DNA from: Prorocentrum cordatum
Taxonomy: Eukaryota > Sar > Dinophyceae > Prorocentrales > Prorocentraceae
Direction: 5' to 3'
DNA: 64,000 nt
NCBI GenBank assembly: GCA_963575745.1
Contig: CAUYUJ010017972.1
Span: forward strand, 154,701-218,700
Both the position numbers and the translations under genes were made by a program. This document shows, in pieces, positions 46,161-56,989 of the stretch (the stretch's first letter is position 1; each line of letters starts with the position of its first letter). A model generated the notes under the pieces. The model did not search any database. It was not told the origin of the DNA and saw only the letters and a list, made by a program, of their open reading frames with translations.

Positions 46161-46883
46161 CGGCGGCGTAGGCCATTACAATATGCGTCGGATCGAGCTG
46201 CATCGGCACAACATCGAAATCGAATCGGGCCGGCTGCGCCGGGATGCACAGCAGCCGCATGCGAACATTGGGCCGCACCGGACCGTCGGAATGTCGACAT
46301 CGAACCGGATGGGGCCAGCCTAAGTCGATATCGAATCGGATCGATCGGATCGCACTGCGCCCTGCCCTTGGACGCCCCGAAACCCAGCCGCCACCTTCTC
46401 CGGTGCCTCCCTGACGACGGGGACCGGCAGATCGCACGGGTAACCACACGTGATCCCTGTCCTCGCAGGTCGAATTTCTGCTTCTCTGGCTGGGATTCAG
46501 GACGCGAAGAATGTCTGCAGCGACGTCAACCCCAGCGGTGGTGTCCATACCCCAGTCGATCGGACCCGCAGGGGTAGGGTTCGCAGGTGATTGCAGATCC
46601 TAGGCAGAGAGACGAAGGCGGGATGCCAGGGACAAATTCGGACGAGGATAGATCGGGAACCTGGACCCTCCTGGCAACCGCCAGTCAACCCCGAGGGTGG
46701 GCGTGTCTTCAGATATGGCCCCGCCCTAACCAGAGGAGGGTTCATTCCTCTCGCACGCCCACGCAGCGTCGCTTCACCCGCACGCACAACACGAACACGA
46801 ACCCGAAACCCATTTCCTGGTGGGGTGCTCTCCGCTTGTCTGCGATATCACCGCCTCGCCTCCGAACCATATATGTAAAATCA
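46161..46883. other. GATCG-rich dispersed repeat and low-copy DNA
   Basis: 46,190-46,360 is homologous to 37,830-38,035 in the same orientation. 46,365-46,883 has no recognised gene. Confidence 0.55.
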
Positions 46884-47205
46884 TATATATATACACATAC
46901 ATACATACATACATACATACATACATACATACATACATACATACATACATACATACATACATACATACATACATACATACACACACATACATACAGACAT
47001 GCATACCTACATACATACATACATACATACATACATACATACATACATGCATGCATGCATGCATGCATGCATGCATACATACATACATACATACATACAT
47101 ACGTCCATACATACATACATATATACATACAGACATACATTCATACACACACATACACACATACATACACATACACACATATACACACAACCATATGAAA
47201 ATAGT
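46884..47205. repeat. (ACAT)n array, left flank of LINE-B
   Basis: ACAT/CATA tetranucleotides, near-perfect from about 46,894 to 46,980, with a GCAT block at 47,048-47,077 and imperfect ends. It abuts the 3' side of LINE-B. The same motif in the same orientation lies at the 5' side (52,215-52,725). Confidence 0.95.
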
Positions 47206-47282
47206 ACAAATATATGTATATACGCATGTCCCCGTGCAGCGCGAGGCGCATCAAGTTTTGCTGGATGGGGACTGACGAACAG

Positions 47283-47612
47283 TCACAGCAATAGATGGTG
47301 AGAAACAGCACGCTCACGGCGGCATTGGCCCAGCGCGCCGGGGAGTCGCTGACGAACGTCAACCAAGCTCTCGTGGTGTCCCCTCTGCGGGGGCAGCGTG
47401 CTGCACAGGGCAGCGAGCTCGCGGACCTCGCCCAGGTCGGAGGTGAGCAGATTGACCCAGGGCATGCGCGCGTCACCAGGCCACGAGGCGAGCCAGACCA
47501 GCAGCGCGGACGGTGAACTGCGCACCAGGCGCCCCCAGTAGCGGAAACGGACACGCATTACCAGACAGTCCAAGCTGGGTTGCTTGAGCCGCGCGCGTAT
47601 CTCTAGGTTCAT
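47283..47612 (-). pseudogene. LINE-B post-RT domain
   Basis: A 109-codon frame with R-A-R-L-K-Q-P-S-L-D-C-L-V-M-R-V-R-F-R-Y-W-G-R-L-V-R at residues 6-31, then L-P-W-like P-W-V-N-L-L-T-S-D-L-G-E-V-R. This fits the basic region after the RT. The recognisable sequence ends about 80 bp from the ACAT array. Confidence 0.55.
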
Positions 47613-47999
47613 TTTGGACTGGCCGAACCACGGGCGTCGCCCACTCTCCGGACCACCCGCCGTCGAGCACCTTCAGATAACGCCTTGCAAGGACGGCCGC
47701 GCGCGCGTTGAAGAGGAGGTGGCTGGGAATCATCGAATGAATGAGCTGTGCCAGATCTTCACGCTGGCGCCCACGACAGCCGAGGCGAATATTTCGTTCG
47801 CAAGAGACCCGTCGCTCACGGCCGCCTGCTGCCGCAGGTGGTCGGCGCCCAGGGCCGCGGCGCCAGCGGCGCTCGCCGCACCGCCAAGGTGTTTTCAATT
47901 GTTGGCAACCAACAGTAGCACCCCAGGGCGGGGCGCAGCGACTGCAAGCCCTGTCGGGAAATACCCGGCGCAGCTGCGGCCGCGCGGTGGCCCCGCGTC

Positions 48000-48807
48000 C
48001 TCGGAGCGCGAAGAAGCACTCGACCTTGCCCACCCCCCGATTTATGGCCAGGTTCGGGCGGTCGAAAACGCCACGCACGGCGCGCAGCACGACGTCGATG
48101 GCAGCATCCAACTCCTTGCACAGGCGCACCGTGACCTCGCAGAACTCGTCGTCGACGAAGGCGGCATCCACGAGAGGGACGGCCTATGGGTCGGCACGCG
48201 GCCCAGCGGGGCCGGCACCCCAGAAAGCCAGGGACCGGGCCCGCAGGCAGAGCAAGACGCCAGCGCCCACGAAAGCGTCGCGGATCAGCACATTGCCAAC
48301 GAGAACGCGCCGTTGAAAGCCACGGCGCCGCGCTCGCACCCCTGGCGGCCGCCATCGCGCGCGACGATGGCGGCGTCAACGTCGCCATGGGAGAACCACG
48401 CAGCCGCGCGGGGTTTTTCGAGCAGGCGGATGACTTTTGGGCGAACACCCCACTGGGCTAAGAAGAGACCACGCCATGTCACCCACTGCGGCATCCACGC
48501 GGATTGGTCGGGGCTGAGGCCGAGGCATGCGAGGGAAGCCCCAGGGCCAGTTGCATCGAAGGCCCATCCAAGCACCACCGCCCTCAAAATGCGGTCGAAC
48601 GCCTTGGCGGGGTCAACGAACCACGCGAACGACCACCTGCCAGTCGCATTGCAGCACGCCTAAAGCTGTGAACGATGTGAGCGGCATAGTCAGCCCCCCT
48701 GCCACAACCGCGCCGCGCTGCCTCTCGGGGATATTGGCCTCGCCAAAGCCAGTGACCACGCGGCTGAGCAGCTGCTCGACGTCTTTCGCGGCGTGATCTT
48801 CCAGCAA
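48000..48807 (-). pseudogene. LINE-B reverse transcriptase, catalytic motifs kept
   Basis: I-P-E-R-Q-R-G-A-V-V-A-G-G at about 48,695-48,730 marks the segment before the palm. Motif A reads A-W-F-V-D-P-A-K-A-F-D, with its Asp residues at 48,612-48,614 and 48,594-48,596. Motif B reads G-G-R-Q-G-C-E-R-G-A-V-A-F-N at about 48,305-48,355. Motif C reads A-A-F-V-D-D-E-F, with the Asp pair at 48,148-48,153. Motif D/E-like A-I-N-R-G-V-G-K-V-E-C follows at about 48,020. All palm aspartates survive, but the segment before motif A, the A-B block and motif C lie in different frames, so the protein is broken. Confidence 0.75.
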
Positions 48808-49231
48808 GATGCCGCGGGACTCGTCGTGGAGGGCGATGGCGTCGCCAAAGCTTCCCGCCCGGCCACTTGCAGTTCAGTCGGCACGCCATTGCGCCCGACG
48901 CCCTTGCCCCACCCCAGCAACAGCGCCCGGCGCAACCTCGACGGCGAGAGAAGCGAGCGGCGCCTCCACGGGCCGCGCGCCCAGCAGGCCCATAGGGACC
49001 TCGGCGCCGTCGAAGACTTGAAATGCTCCCGCCACCGGGATTGCCGCCCCGCCTGGGAGCTGGACAATGCGCCAATTTTGACGGGCACGGCGCGGTCCGC
49101 CAAGCTAGCAGCCCGGCCACTGAGCGATCGCGCAACGCCGAAAGTGCCTCTCCAGCCACCCCGAATGGCGGCGCACTGGGCCTCGCGGGCCGTCTCCGGG
49201 GAAGAGCCGCCGGTCGAAATGGCCAAAGTGC

Positions 49232-49579
49232 TCAAGGAGGTTGGCGAGCGGATGGAAGACCACACAGACGATCACACCCAGCAAGCGCAACTGGACCTCG
49301 ACGCGTCAATGCGGCCGAAGCGCGCAGCGAACGGCCCGGCCCCGACGCGTCGGCAAGATGGGGCCGCGTGGAAGACACCCGTGTGCAGCGCAGCCCAAAG
49401 AGGACGACCGCGCGGAAGTACGCTCGACGCGCCTCCTGGCCGGAGGCGCGCACGACACTGCGCAGGGGCGCCAGCAGGCGCAATATCGACCAAGTGTCTT
49501 CGGATATCGACGGCTGGCGAAGGCGGTCCTCAGGCCAGCCGAAAGCCTCGCGGGCGGCCGCGCGCACCCGCGACATCAT
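49232..49579 (-). pseudogene. LINE-B linker between nuclease and RT
   Basis: A 115-codon frame beginning M-M-S-R-V-R-A-A-A-R-E-A-F. It contains I-S-E-D-T-W-S-I-L-R-L-L-A-P-L-R, which resembles the helical S-x-x-T-W segment that follows EEP domains in dinoflagellate LINEs. No catalytic role is expected. Confidence 0.45.
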
Positions 49580-49753
49580 CGCCTAGGTCTTCTCGTCGAT
49601 GGAGGCGTCGACGGGGACATGCAGACGGCACAATATTGTCTGGAACGCTTGGAACTGGGCTGGGTCGCCAAGCCGCCACTCGTCGAGGCGGAAAACGCCA
49701 GGCTCGGGCACGCGCGCGAGGAGCGCAGACGCGCTGGTCGCAGCTTCGATGAG

Positions 49754-50400
49754 ACGACGGCCCCCCTCGGCTGCAAGCGAAAGCTCCACGTCGCGCGAGT
49801 CGGACGCCTAGGACAGCTCGCCCGAAAACCCGCAATGTTAATACGGGGCGCGGGGCCTTTGCCGGACCGCCACGCGCAGCCTGCATAGTAGGGGGCGCCG
49901 ATGACATCTAGGCAGAGGCGGACGAGCACCGAGACCCGGTCGGAGCCGTTCGCCGCACACGCTTCCGAATCGCAGGCGCCGGCTGTCCCAGAGCGATCGG
50001 CGCCAACCCTGCCGCTCGCGTCGACGCCGCAGAACATCTCGGCGGACGAGGCGCGGCCGCGAAGCGTCAGCTCCAGAGCAGAAGTTCCTAGAAGGCCCCC
50101 CGCTCGGCAGCGCGGGCGCGGCCACTCGGCGCATGGACGCTGACGAGAACAAATGAAATGCCCTTCGCATCCTGGCCCGCTACCCAAAAGAAGCGACTGT
50201 AGGCGCCGCGTAGGAGGAGGCACGGAATTGGGCGGCAGCGCGGACCCACACCCGACAGCCGCGCCCGCCCAGGCTGTCCGCCGCGCCGACATGCATGGCG
50301 CAGTGGAAGCATCGGCGCACTTCAGCGGCGCGTGCGCGACCCTCCTGGACGAAGACGGAATGGAGATGCCCCCCGCGGAACGCCTGCCCCAGAGTTTGGA
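49754..50400 (-). pseudogene. LINE-B EEP endonuclease, inactivated
   Basis: The motifs of an APE-like nuclease appear in order but in different frames: V-Q-E-G-R with the metal-binding Glu at 50,342-50,344, L-V-S-V-H-A-P with His at 50,133-50,135, and V-D-A-S-G-R-V-G with Asp at 50,020-50,022. Where the terminal S-D-H or D-H motif should be, the sequence reads A-A-E-G-G-R-R-L-I-E-A-A-T (about 49,754-49,765), so the catalytic Asp-His pair is missing. The enzyme would have nicked target DNA to start reverse transcription. Frameshifts plus the lost His make this copy inactive. Confidence 0.6.
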
Positions 50401-50770
50401 CCTTGCCGAGCAGGAGGGCGCAGGTGACCTGAGCGCCAGCAGCTGCTTCCTCTTGTGGGCTAAGCGTAAACACGTTATCAGTGGCAACGCGGAATGTCGA
50501 ACAAGCCATCGTAGATGGACGAGGTCGGAGCCGGCGTTGTGGGAGCCGCCTTTTGACGAAGGCGTGGTCGCAAACGGCCGGATCGCAAACGCACGAATGC
50601 TACTTGCGCGCGCCGGTCAACGCTCAGGAGGGCGAGGCGGACCGCGAATGCCGAAGGCCGCGCGCGAGGCGGCGTCTACGCACTCGGAGGGGCCCTGGAG
50701 GTGGCAGGAAGCCCCGCCGACTCCTTGCCGATGGACTTGATCACCTTGCGCGTGCTGAAATAATAGGTGA

Positions 50771-51958
50771 TCAGCTCCTTTCGCAGTTGTTTCCCAAATG
50801 TGGCGCACCATCACGCCAGGCTGCGCGGGGAGCGGAGCCACAGGGGGGGCTCTTGCTGGCATGGCGCACCTCCTTAGAGATAAGCGGCGCACAGGCAACA
50901 GCTACACGAGTGGCCTCGGCCTGCTGGAGAGTGGCCCGAAAGCCGTCGAACAACTGCCTCACGTGCGCCTTGGTGGCTTCGATGTGCCCTCGGTAGACGT
51001 GCTCGTCGGCCGTGAGCTGGTCGATCGTCGAGCCCAGAATCGCATGTTCCTGGGCCTCGGGCGTCGCAGGCGCCTCGATGATGATCTCCGTTGCGAGAGA
51101 GGTCTCCAGCGCACGGAGCTCCGTCTCGAGCGCACTGACCTCGCATGCGCCAATTTCCTGTAGCTGCAAGGCCACTTCCACCGCCTGCTCGGCCACGGCC
51201 TGGCGCTGGCGAGCACGTCCCAGAGCAGCACGCGCACCATCGATCCGGACACCGATCGGCTGAGAGCCGAGTGGCTGCCTTTTGGCGTCGGCGAGCCCGG
51301 ACGCTAGCGACGCGAGCTCGGAGGCGAGCTCCGCGTCGTCTTCGGGAACGGTCGCCAGGGCAGTCTCGAGCTGCTTGCTGCAGGCCTGGAAGTGGCACTT
51401 GATCGGGGCCTCGCTGCTGAGAGCCTGCGGCGGGCGCTCGGCGTGCACAAGAGGAGGCGCGGGAGGCGTGGGAGGTGCGTCCTTCGCCTCGTGGATCCTC
51501 CTGAGATTGTCCGTGAGGGCGTTGAGCAGAGCACGAACAGGGCTCTGGCAGAGCCCTGTTCGTGCTCTGCTGTGCTGCACAGTCGTCTCCTTGAAGGGGG
51601 AGGGGCCAGCGACGACTTTGCAACCTCGCCGTAGGTCCGCTGGAGCCCGCAAGTCGTGCAAGCTTTGGGGCTCTGGTTCGTGCTCTGGCATTGCCTGCCA
51701 GTCCACAGGCGAGTGCTCGAGAGGTTCGTCTGGTTTGTGCGATGGGCGAGCGCCCACGCAGTGCCAGTTGCCAGGCGGATCCTTCTTCCACTCCGCTGAG
51801 TGCCTCGAGGACCACGACAAGCAGGCATGTGCACCACCATTGACGGGATGGTTGGCAAGCCACACCACGCCCTGGCCACCGCCAGCGCGTCCTGGGCCAC
51901 TCCGTCCCGGCATGGGCGCTGAGCAGGCACCCACGAGGACGCGAGCGCGAAGCCACAC
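50771..51958 (-). CDS. LINE-B N-terminal ORF, 395 aa, coiled-coil
   Basis: This is the longest believable open frame in the window outside the simple repeats. Residues 40-70 are Cys/Trp-rich (Cys46, Trp57, Trp65-His-Cys67), possibly a degraded finger like that in LINE-A. Residues 155-180 are Pro-rich. Residues 190-355 are rich in Ala, Glu, Leu and Gln with heptad-like spacing (L-A-S-E-L-A-S-L-A-S-G-L, V-S-A-L-E-T-E-L-R-A-L-E-T-S-L) and should form coiled coil. A 23-bp perfect inverted repeat lies under residues 130-145. It is probably the nucleic-acid-binding leader of the retrotransposon polyprotein, or ORF1. A plus-strand frame of 474 aa opposite it is a shadow that runs into the microsatellite. 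Confidence 0.55.
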   Translation of the reverse strand: MWLRARVLVGACSAPMPGRSGPGRAGGGQGVVWLANHPVNGGAHACLSWSSRHSAEWKKDPPGNWHCVGARPSHKPDEPLEHSPVDWQAMPEHEPEPQSLHDLRAPADLRRGCKVVAGPSPFKETTVQHSRARTGLCQSPVRALLNALTDNLRRIHEAKDAPPTPPAPPLVHAERPPQALSSEAPIKCHFQACSKQLETALATVPEDDAELASELASLASGLADAKRQPLGSQPIGVRIDGARAALGRARQRQAVAEQAVEVALQLQEIGACEVSALETELRALETSLATEIIIEAPATPEAQEHAILGSTIDQLTADEHVYRGHIEATKAHVRQLFDGFRATLQQAEATRVAVACAPLISKEVRHASKSPPCGSAPRAAWRDGAPHLGNNCERS

Positions 51959-52214
51959 GCTGGTGCGGCTGCGCTGGAGTGTAGACTTCCAATCAGCTGA
52001 AGGGCCGCTCCAAAATGTTTACGGAGGTGTGTGTGTGTGTCGGGCCCTCCTTTTCGCTCCGTGCCAGACAAGATTAAACGCCCCCCGACGCATCGAGCCC
52101 GATTACACCTACTCCCCCGCCCCCCCCAATCCCACACTCCCCCCCAGGCCCCTGGTCCCCGCCCGCCCCCCCTCCCGCCCGAGGTCGGTGACGGAATCGC
52201 GCGGCAGCGCAACT

Positions 52215-52307
52215 GTATATATATATATGTATATATTTATATGTATATATCTATATACATATACATACATACATACATACATACATACATACATACATAC
52301 ATACCTA

Positions 52308-52343
<36 letters not shown>

Positions 52344-52356
52344 GCTGGCTGGCTGG

Positions 52357-52395
<39 letters not shown>

Positions 52396-52725
52396 CATGC
52401 ATGCATGCATGCATACATACATACATACATGCATACATACATGCATACATACATGCATACATGCATCCAACCATCCATCCATCCATCCATACATACATAC
52501 ATGCATCCATATATGCATACATACATACATACATACATACATACATGCATGCATGCATGCATGCATGCATGCATGCATACATACATACATACATACATAC
52601 ATACATACATACATACATACATACATACGTACACACACATAAGTATATATATGTGTGTACACACATACACGCATGTATATACACATACACAGATGTCTAC
52701 ACATAAATGTGTACATACACACATG
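52215..52725. repeat. (ACAT)n/(CTGC)n array, right flank of LINE-B
   Basis: TA-rich start (52,215-52,260), ACAT to 52,303, CTGC/CTGG block (52,308-52,393), GCAT block, long ACAT with two further GCAT blocks, then degenerate ACACAT to 52,725. Confidence 0.95.
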
Positions 52726-53440
52726 ATATAGCCCCGTGCGCAGAACCCCCATTTCCATGGAGCCGTGCGACGTCAAGTAGTCCGAGTCGTTTGTGAACAG
52801 GTAGCCAGTATAAGATGCCACCTCTCCCACCGCACATACCCGCCGTGCGATGCAAATATGTGAGCGTCCCCCTCGTCAGACAGCCTGGTAAGCGCCGAAG
52901 TATGGAGGACCAGTGTGGAAACACCAGCTACACCATCGTGCACAAAGGGCTAGCTTGAAAAATATACTAATCTCGAATATTCTGACACTAACCATCGTAA
53001 AACCTGGGGACAATCGGACGCGGGACACGAAGGAGACCTTTCAGGTTCAGAAAGGTCGTACTTCCATCGCGCTGGATTCTCCACTGGACCACCCCTACAA
53101 AATAGATCTCAACACCAAGACGAGGAGGGAAAACAACACGGATACATAGTCCGTCAAATGCACATCCATCCCAGCATGCCAGCCGAGCTGTCGTATTATC
53201 GGAACATGCGTGTCCTCAACAGTCTTCGCTTCTCGACATGTTTCATGTTTAAAAGAATGGCTTCTATAGTCCTTCGCTGCGATCAATGGTCTGTGGCCGC
53301 GTCCATGCTACCACTGCTTATCCTTACCCTTATGCATATGCGCAAATTGGCAAGAAATTGCGCAAGCATGCGTGGTCATGCTTACGCAGGAGGGGATGGG
53401 AATGCACGTGTTTACGCATGCGAGCGTGACTGTGTTGAAC
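52726..53440. other. Low-copy DNA
   Basis: No gene recognised. It is moderately AT-rich compared with its neighbours. GCATGCGTGGTCATGCTTAC and similar GCATGC motifs cluster near 53,365-53,430. Confidence 0.4.
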
Positions 53441-53930
53441 TTCCAATTCGATATGAGTCCCACCAGCCCGTTAGGGCGTAGGTGGTCTAGGGTGGCTTGA
53501 CTTCCATCGGCCCCCGTTCCCCTCCGAGGAAAGGTTTATCACTGCTCCCTAGTAATAAAAACCCGGCCGGCAGCCAACCGGAACCATGCGCACACCATGA
53601 GGACACCCTCCCCCACCATCCCTGTCAAAAACAATACAAAACGCACATTGCGGGGCCCACCCTGCCAACACCCTCCACAATCCCTATCAAAAAACAATAC
53701 GAAGTGCACATTGCAACAAGATCTGGACAGTGCGCTGGCGCCCTGTGAGCACGTTGTATTGTTTTTTGACGGGGACTGCGGGACACCCTTCATGAAGCCG
53801 CTTTGTGCAGGACCACCATCCGTGTCAAAAACAATGCAAAGTGCACGACAACGTCTGGGTATTGGACTGGCCACCCGCGATCACTTTGTGTTGTTTTTTT
53901 GACAGGGACGGCGGTGGTGCCCGCATTATG
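53441..53930 (+). repeat. 139-bp-type repeat, copy B
   Basis: Leader TCCCACCAGCCCGTTAG (about 53,459), then TTTATCACTGCTCCCTAG, then units anchored on TCAAAAACAATAC or TCAAAAAACAATAC at about 53,625, 53,686 and 53,826, with GTGCACATTG following. Related to 16,500-17,350. Confidence 0.7.
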
Positions 53931-54229
53931 ATGCTTGCTGTGCTCAGGCCCAGAACAATGCTGACGCCCCCCACATCAGCCTCTGGACCATGCGGACGGG
54001 AGGGCATCACGTTTTTACAAGGATGGCACACCAACCGCACGTGGAGCCCACGGCGAGCGTCACGCACCTGGAGTCCGCTTTGGTTCCCAATGGCTGTCCA
54101 TCCAGTGGCGACCCCTGGCGATGCCGAGACTCGGATGCCACTTATGTGGTGGAAGGGCGGGTGGGAGTGAGCCAGACGGCTTGCGTGCGGAGAGGGTGTC
54201 TTGACCCCTCCCCCTACCCCTCCCCTGGA
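53931..54229. other. Low-copy spacer
   Basis: No gene or named repeat recognised. Confidence 0.4.
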
Positions 54230-54945
54230 CCTGGACGGGGGGTCCCGCGAGGGGTTGGAGCGTCCAAGATGGCCCAAGATGACTCCAAGAGCGCCTCGGA
54301 GAGCCCAAGATGAGCTCCAAAGTGTTTCAGGATATCCCAAGATGCCTCAAGATGGCTGCAAAGATGCTCAAAGAGGCCCCAAGACCGCTCCAAGACGGCT
54401 CCAAGTGGCCAAAGAGCTCCCCAAGGAGGCCCCGAAGAGGCCAACATCCATCAAAAACCCAAGGAAAATCTATGTTTCTTGCGTTCTCGCCTTTTCGCTG
54501 TCGATGGCCATCCGAGGCCTCAAGATGGCTCCAAGATGGCCCAAGAGGGCCCCTGGAGAGGCCCAAGAGAGCCCCAAGACGGCCCACGCGCGCCCAAGAG
54601 CGCTCCAAGCGCGCCCCAAGAGCGCCCCAAAAGGCGACTTTTGGGGCTCCCAAGGGGGGACGGGAATCGAGGAACCCCTTTTTTTGTTGATCGATGTCCT
54701 CCAAGATGGCCCCAAGAGTGCCCTGAAAGCTCCCAAGAGCGCCCCAAGAGTCCAAGAGGGCCCCAAGAGGCGCCAAGACAGCCCAAGAGGCGCCCAAGAG
54801 GCCTCCACGAGGCTCCCAAGAGGCCCCCAAGAGGCCCCAAGAGGATCTCCGAGGCACCCAAGACGCTCAAAGAAGCACCTTGGCTCGCCAAGATGCTCCT
54901 CCTCCTCCTCCTCCTCCTCCTCCTCCTCCTCCTCCTCATCCTCCT
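54230..54945 (+). repeat. CCAAGA-family array and CTC tract
   Basis: GGCCCAAGATGACTCCAAGA-type units surround the core TTCTCGCCTTTTCGCTGTCG at about 54,492 followed by GAGGCCTCAAGATGGC. A CTC array at 54,893-54,937 closes it. Open frames on both strands are repeat-derived. Confidence 0.85.
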
Positions 54946-55959
54946 CCTTGTCCACTGTCTCTTACTCCTTCCTTCTCATCGCCCTTCTCCTCCTCCTCCT
55001 CATTTACCTCCTCCTCCTTCGCCTCCATCCTCCTCCTCCTCTTGGGCTATCGGACGGTTTTCCCCGCCTTTAGTCATTCTGCATGCTCCCCCATTTCCCT
55101 GATCACCTCCACTCCCATGGGCATCGTTTCTGGATGGGCTGGTGGGGGTACGCGAAGCGTGAACAAGTATGATTGTGTTAGCGTGCACGCATACAAGTCA
55201 CCCACCGCGCACGCAAAATAAACCTCACGCCGAATTACGCTTCTGCTTGCACATTCGACTGCGCGTCCTGATGCGAAGCTGCACATTTCTGCAGGCGCGT
55301 GAGATTGCGAGTGGGAGTGGTTCTGCAATAGCACATATGACGATGCTTCGCCGATGCCAGCCTCTCATACGAATTCGACCCCACAGGACGAAGCACTATT
55401 CAGATGCAAGGGCCGTCCTGACACAGCACAGCTGAGAGCCGCGCGCGACGACGAAATGGCAGGAGGACAAGCGCACCTCAGACATCGACCACGGGAGAAG
55501 GAACGCGCAACTTGCATGCTCGATGGGTCCAGGTTCCGGATGGCGAGCGCCGACTAGAATGCATCAAAATCGGGGGCCGTCAACTGACCACATCATCGAA
55601 CCTGGTTGGGCCGGTCCTGGACCCAAGCAGAGACGGTGTCGGAGAAGGGCCAGTCGAGACAACAGCAACTCTCCCACCTGGCCCACATCCGCTAAAGATC
55701 GGTCCCTAGACCTGGATCCCTCCTGGCCCGCTTTTCGAAGCGGATCCAGCTGTGGCGGCGAGAACCCCCCAGGAGGTCCAAAACGAGCGGAAACACGCGA
55801 GGGAGGGCCGCAGTTGTCGTGCCTGGCCCTCCTCCGCAGGGCCTGGCCAGGATCGGTGATGTGGTCAGCTGACCCGGTCCGATCAGAAGCGACCCTGCTG
55901 GTCGAAGCGACGCGTACGTGCTTGCTGCGAACTGCATGCCTAAAAAAGACGAAACTGCA
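54946..55959. other. Low-copy DNA
   Basis: Imperfect CTC to about 55,050, then unique sequence. Part of the 385-codon plus frame (55,523-56,680) covers this stretch and the CA array. It has no recognisable domain and I do not call it. Confidence 0.4.
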
Positions 55960-55983
55960 CACACACACACACACACACACAAA

Positions 55984-56053
<70 letters not shown>

Positions 56054-56094
56054 AACTCTCTCACGCACACAGACACACACACACACACACACAT
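55960..56094. repeat. (CA)n array
   Basis: ACACAC with AAAC interruptions. Confidence 0.95.
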
Positions 56095-56860
56095 TTGCGT
56101 CGGCGGCTGGGCAGAGGGACTGCTCCGGCGATGTGGCATTAGTGGGTCACACAAGACGCGAATTAAGCCGCAGGGCACGCGGGATGAGAGAGAGGAGGCC
56201 CGGCGCGGGCTGGAAGGAAGGGAAGCCGGGCCCGCTCAAAGCAGGGACAGGCCGCGGCGGGGCTGGCGCCGGGGCGGGGGGGCCAGCGGCGGCGGCGAGG
56301 CGGCAGCTGGGGCAGGGCAGCCGGCGGGCAGCCGGGCACAGCCAAGGGGGGGGGGGCAGGTCCAGCGCAAGCTGGAGGCGGGGCAGCGCAGCAGGGCGAC
56401 CGAGATGCCGAGATCCAAGTGGCCTCCAGGCAACCGAGGGCGGCCGCCCGAGGGGGCCACCTCAGGAGAGGGGCCGGGGGGCACTGGGGAAGGAGACCCG
56501 GCAGGGCGGAGCGGGGAGGGCGAGGGCAGGCCAGGGTGCCGAGATCCGAAGGAGCTGCGAGGCAACCCGAGGGGGGGCGGCCCAGGACAACCCCAGGGCG
56601 AGGGGGCGGAGGGAGCACAAGAAGAAGTGCAGGCAGCCGGGGCGGAACCTGGGGCAAGTACGCCAGATGGGCAGGCCTGAAAACCACGCAAAGGGGGTCG
56701 GTGGGTGCCGTGGCCGTGGGTGGCCAACAAGGCACCCCAGGGACTCCAGGCGAAGGCCCGATCGGAGGACCAGGCAAGCGGTGGGAGCAGGAGAAGCAAC
56801 CACCGGGGGGCGGGGCATGCACACGCACACACGCACACACACACACACACATGAGCTTCC
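56095..56860. other. Very GC-rich low-complexity DNA and short (CA)n
   Basis: Gly/Arg/Pro-rich frames are open on both strands because stop codons are rare at this GC level. (CA)n at 56,819-56,850. No gene supported. Confidence 0.45.
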
Positions 56861-56989
56861 GGAGGTCGGCGCGGATTTCCTGGATCTGCGCCGAGCCTCC
56901 CTCCCTGGCGCGCTCCGCGGGCCAGGGGCGGCGCCAGATGCGCCACCAAGGGTGTCAAGCGCAGATCTGGGATCTCCGTGCGGACTTCC
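56861..56989. mobile_element. GC foldback element, copy 4
   Basis: Left arm GGAGGTCGGCGCGGATTTCC (continuing TGGATCTGCG) against the reverse-complemented right arm GGAAGTCCGCACGGAGATCC (continuing CAGATCTGCG). The core GGCGCGCTCCGCGGGCC is again a GC palindrome. This is the clearest member of the family. Confidence 0.7.

Larger units (their letters stand above)
47225..52010 (-). mobile_element. LINE-B: non-LTR retrotransposon between (ACAT)n arrays
   Basis: On the minus strand the order is N-terminal ORF (51,958-50,771), EEP nuclease (about 50,400-49,750), linker (49,580-49,230), RT (about 48,810-48,000) and a post-RT domain (47,612-47,283). Knuckle and RNase H are absent, so the 3' end is truncated, or the family lacks them. 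Motif A, B and C residues of the RT survive, but EEP and RT are split by frameshifts. The element sits directly between two ACAT microsatellites. Confidence 0.75.

Noticed and set aside
51282-52706. 474-codon plus frame
   Set aside because: Shadow of the LINE-B N-terminal ORF on the other strand, extended by stop-free ACAT/CTGC repeats.
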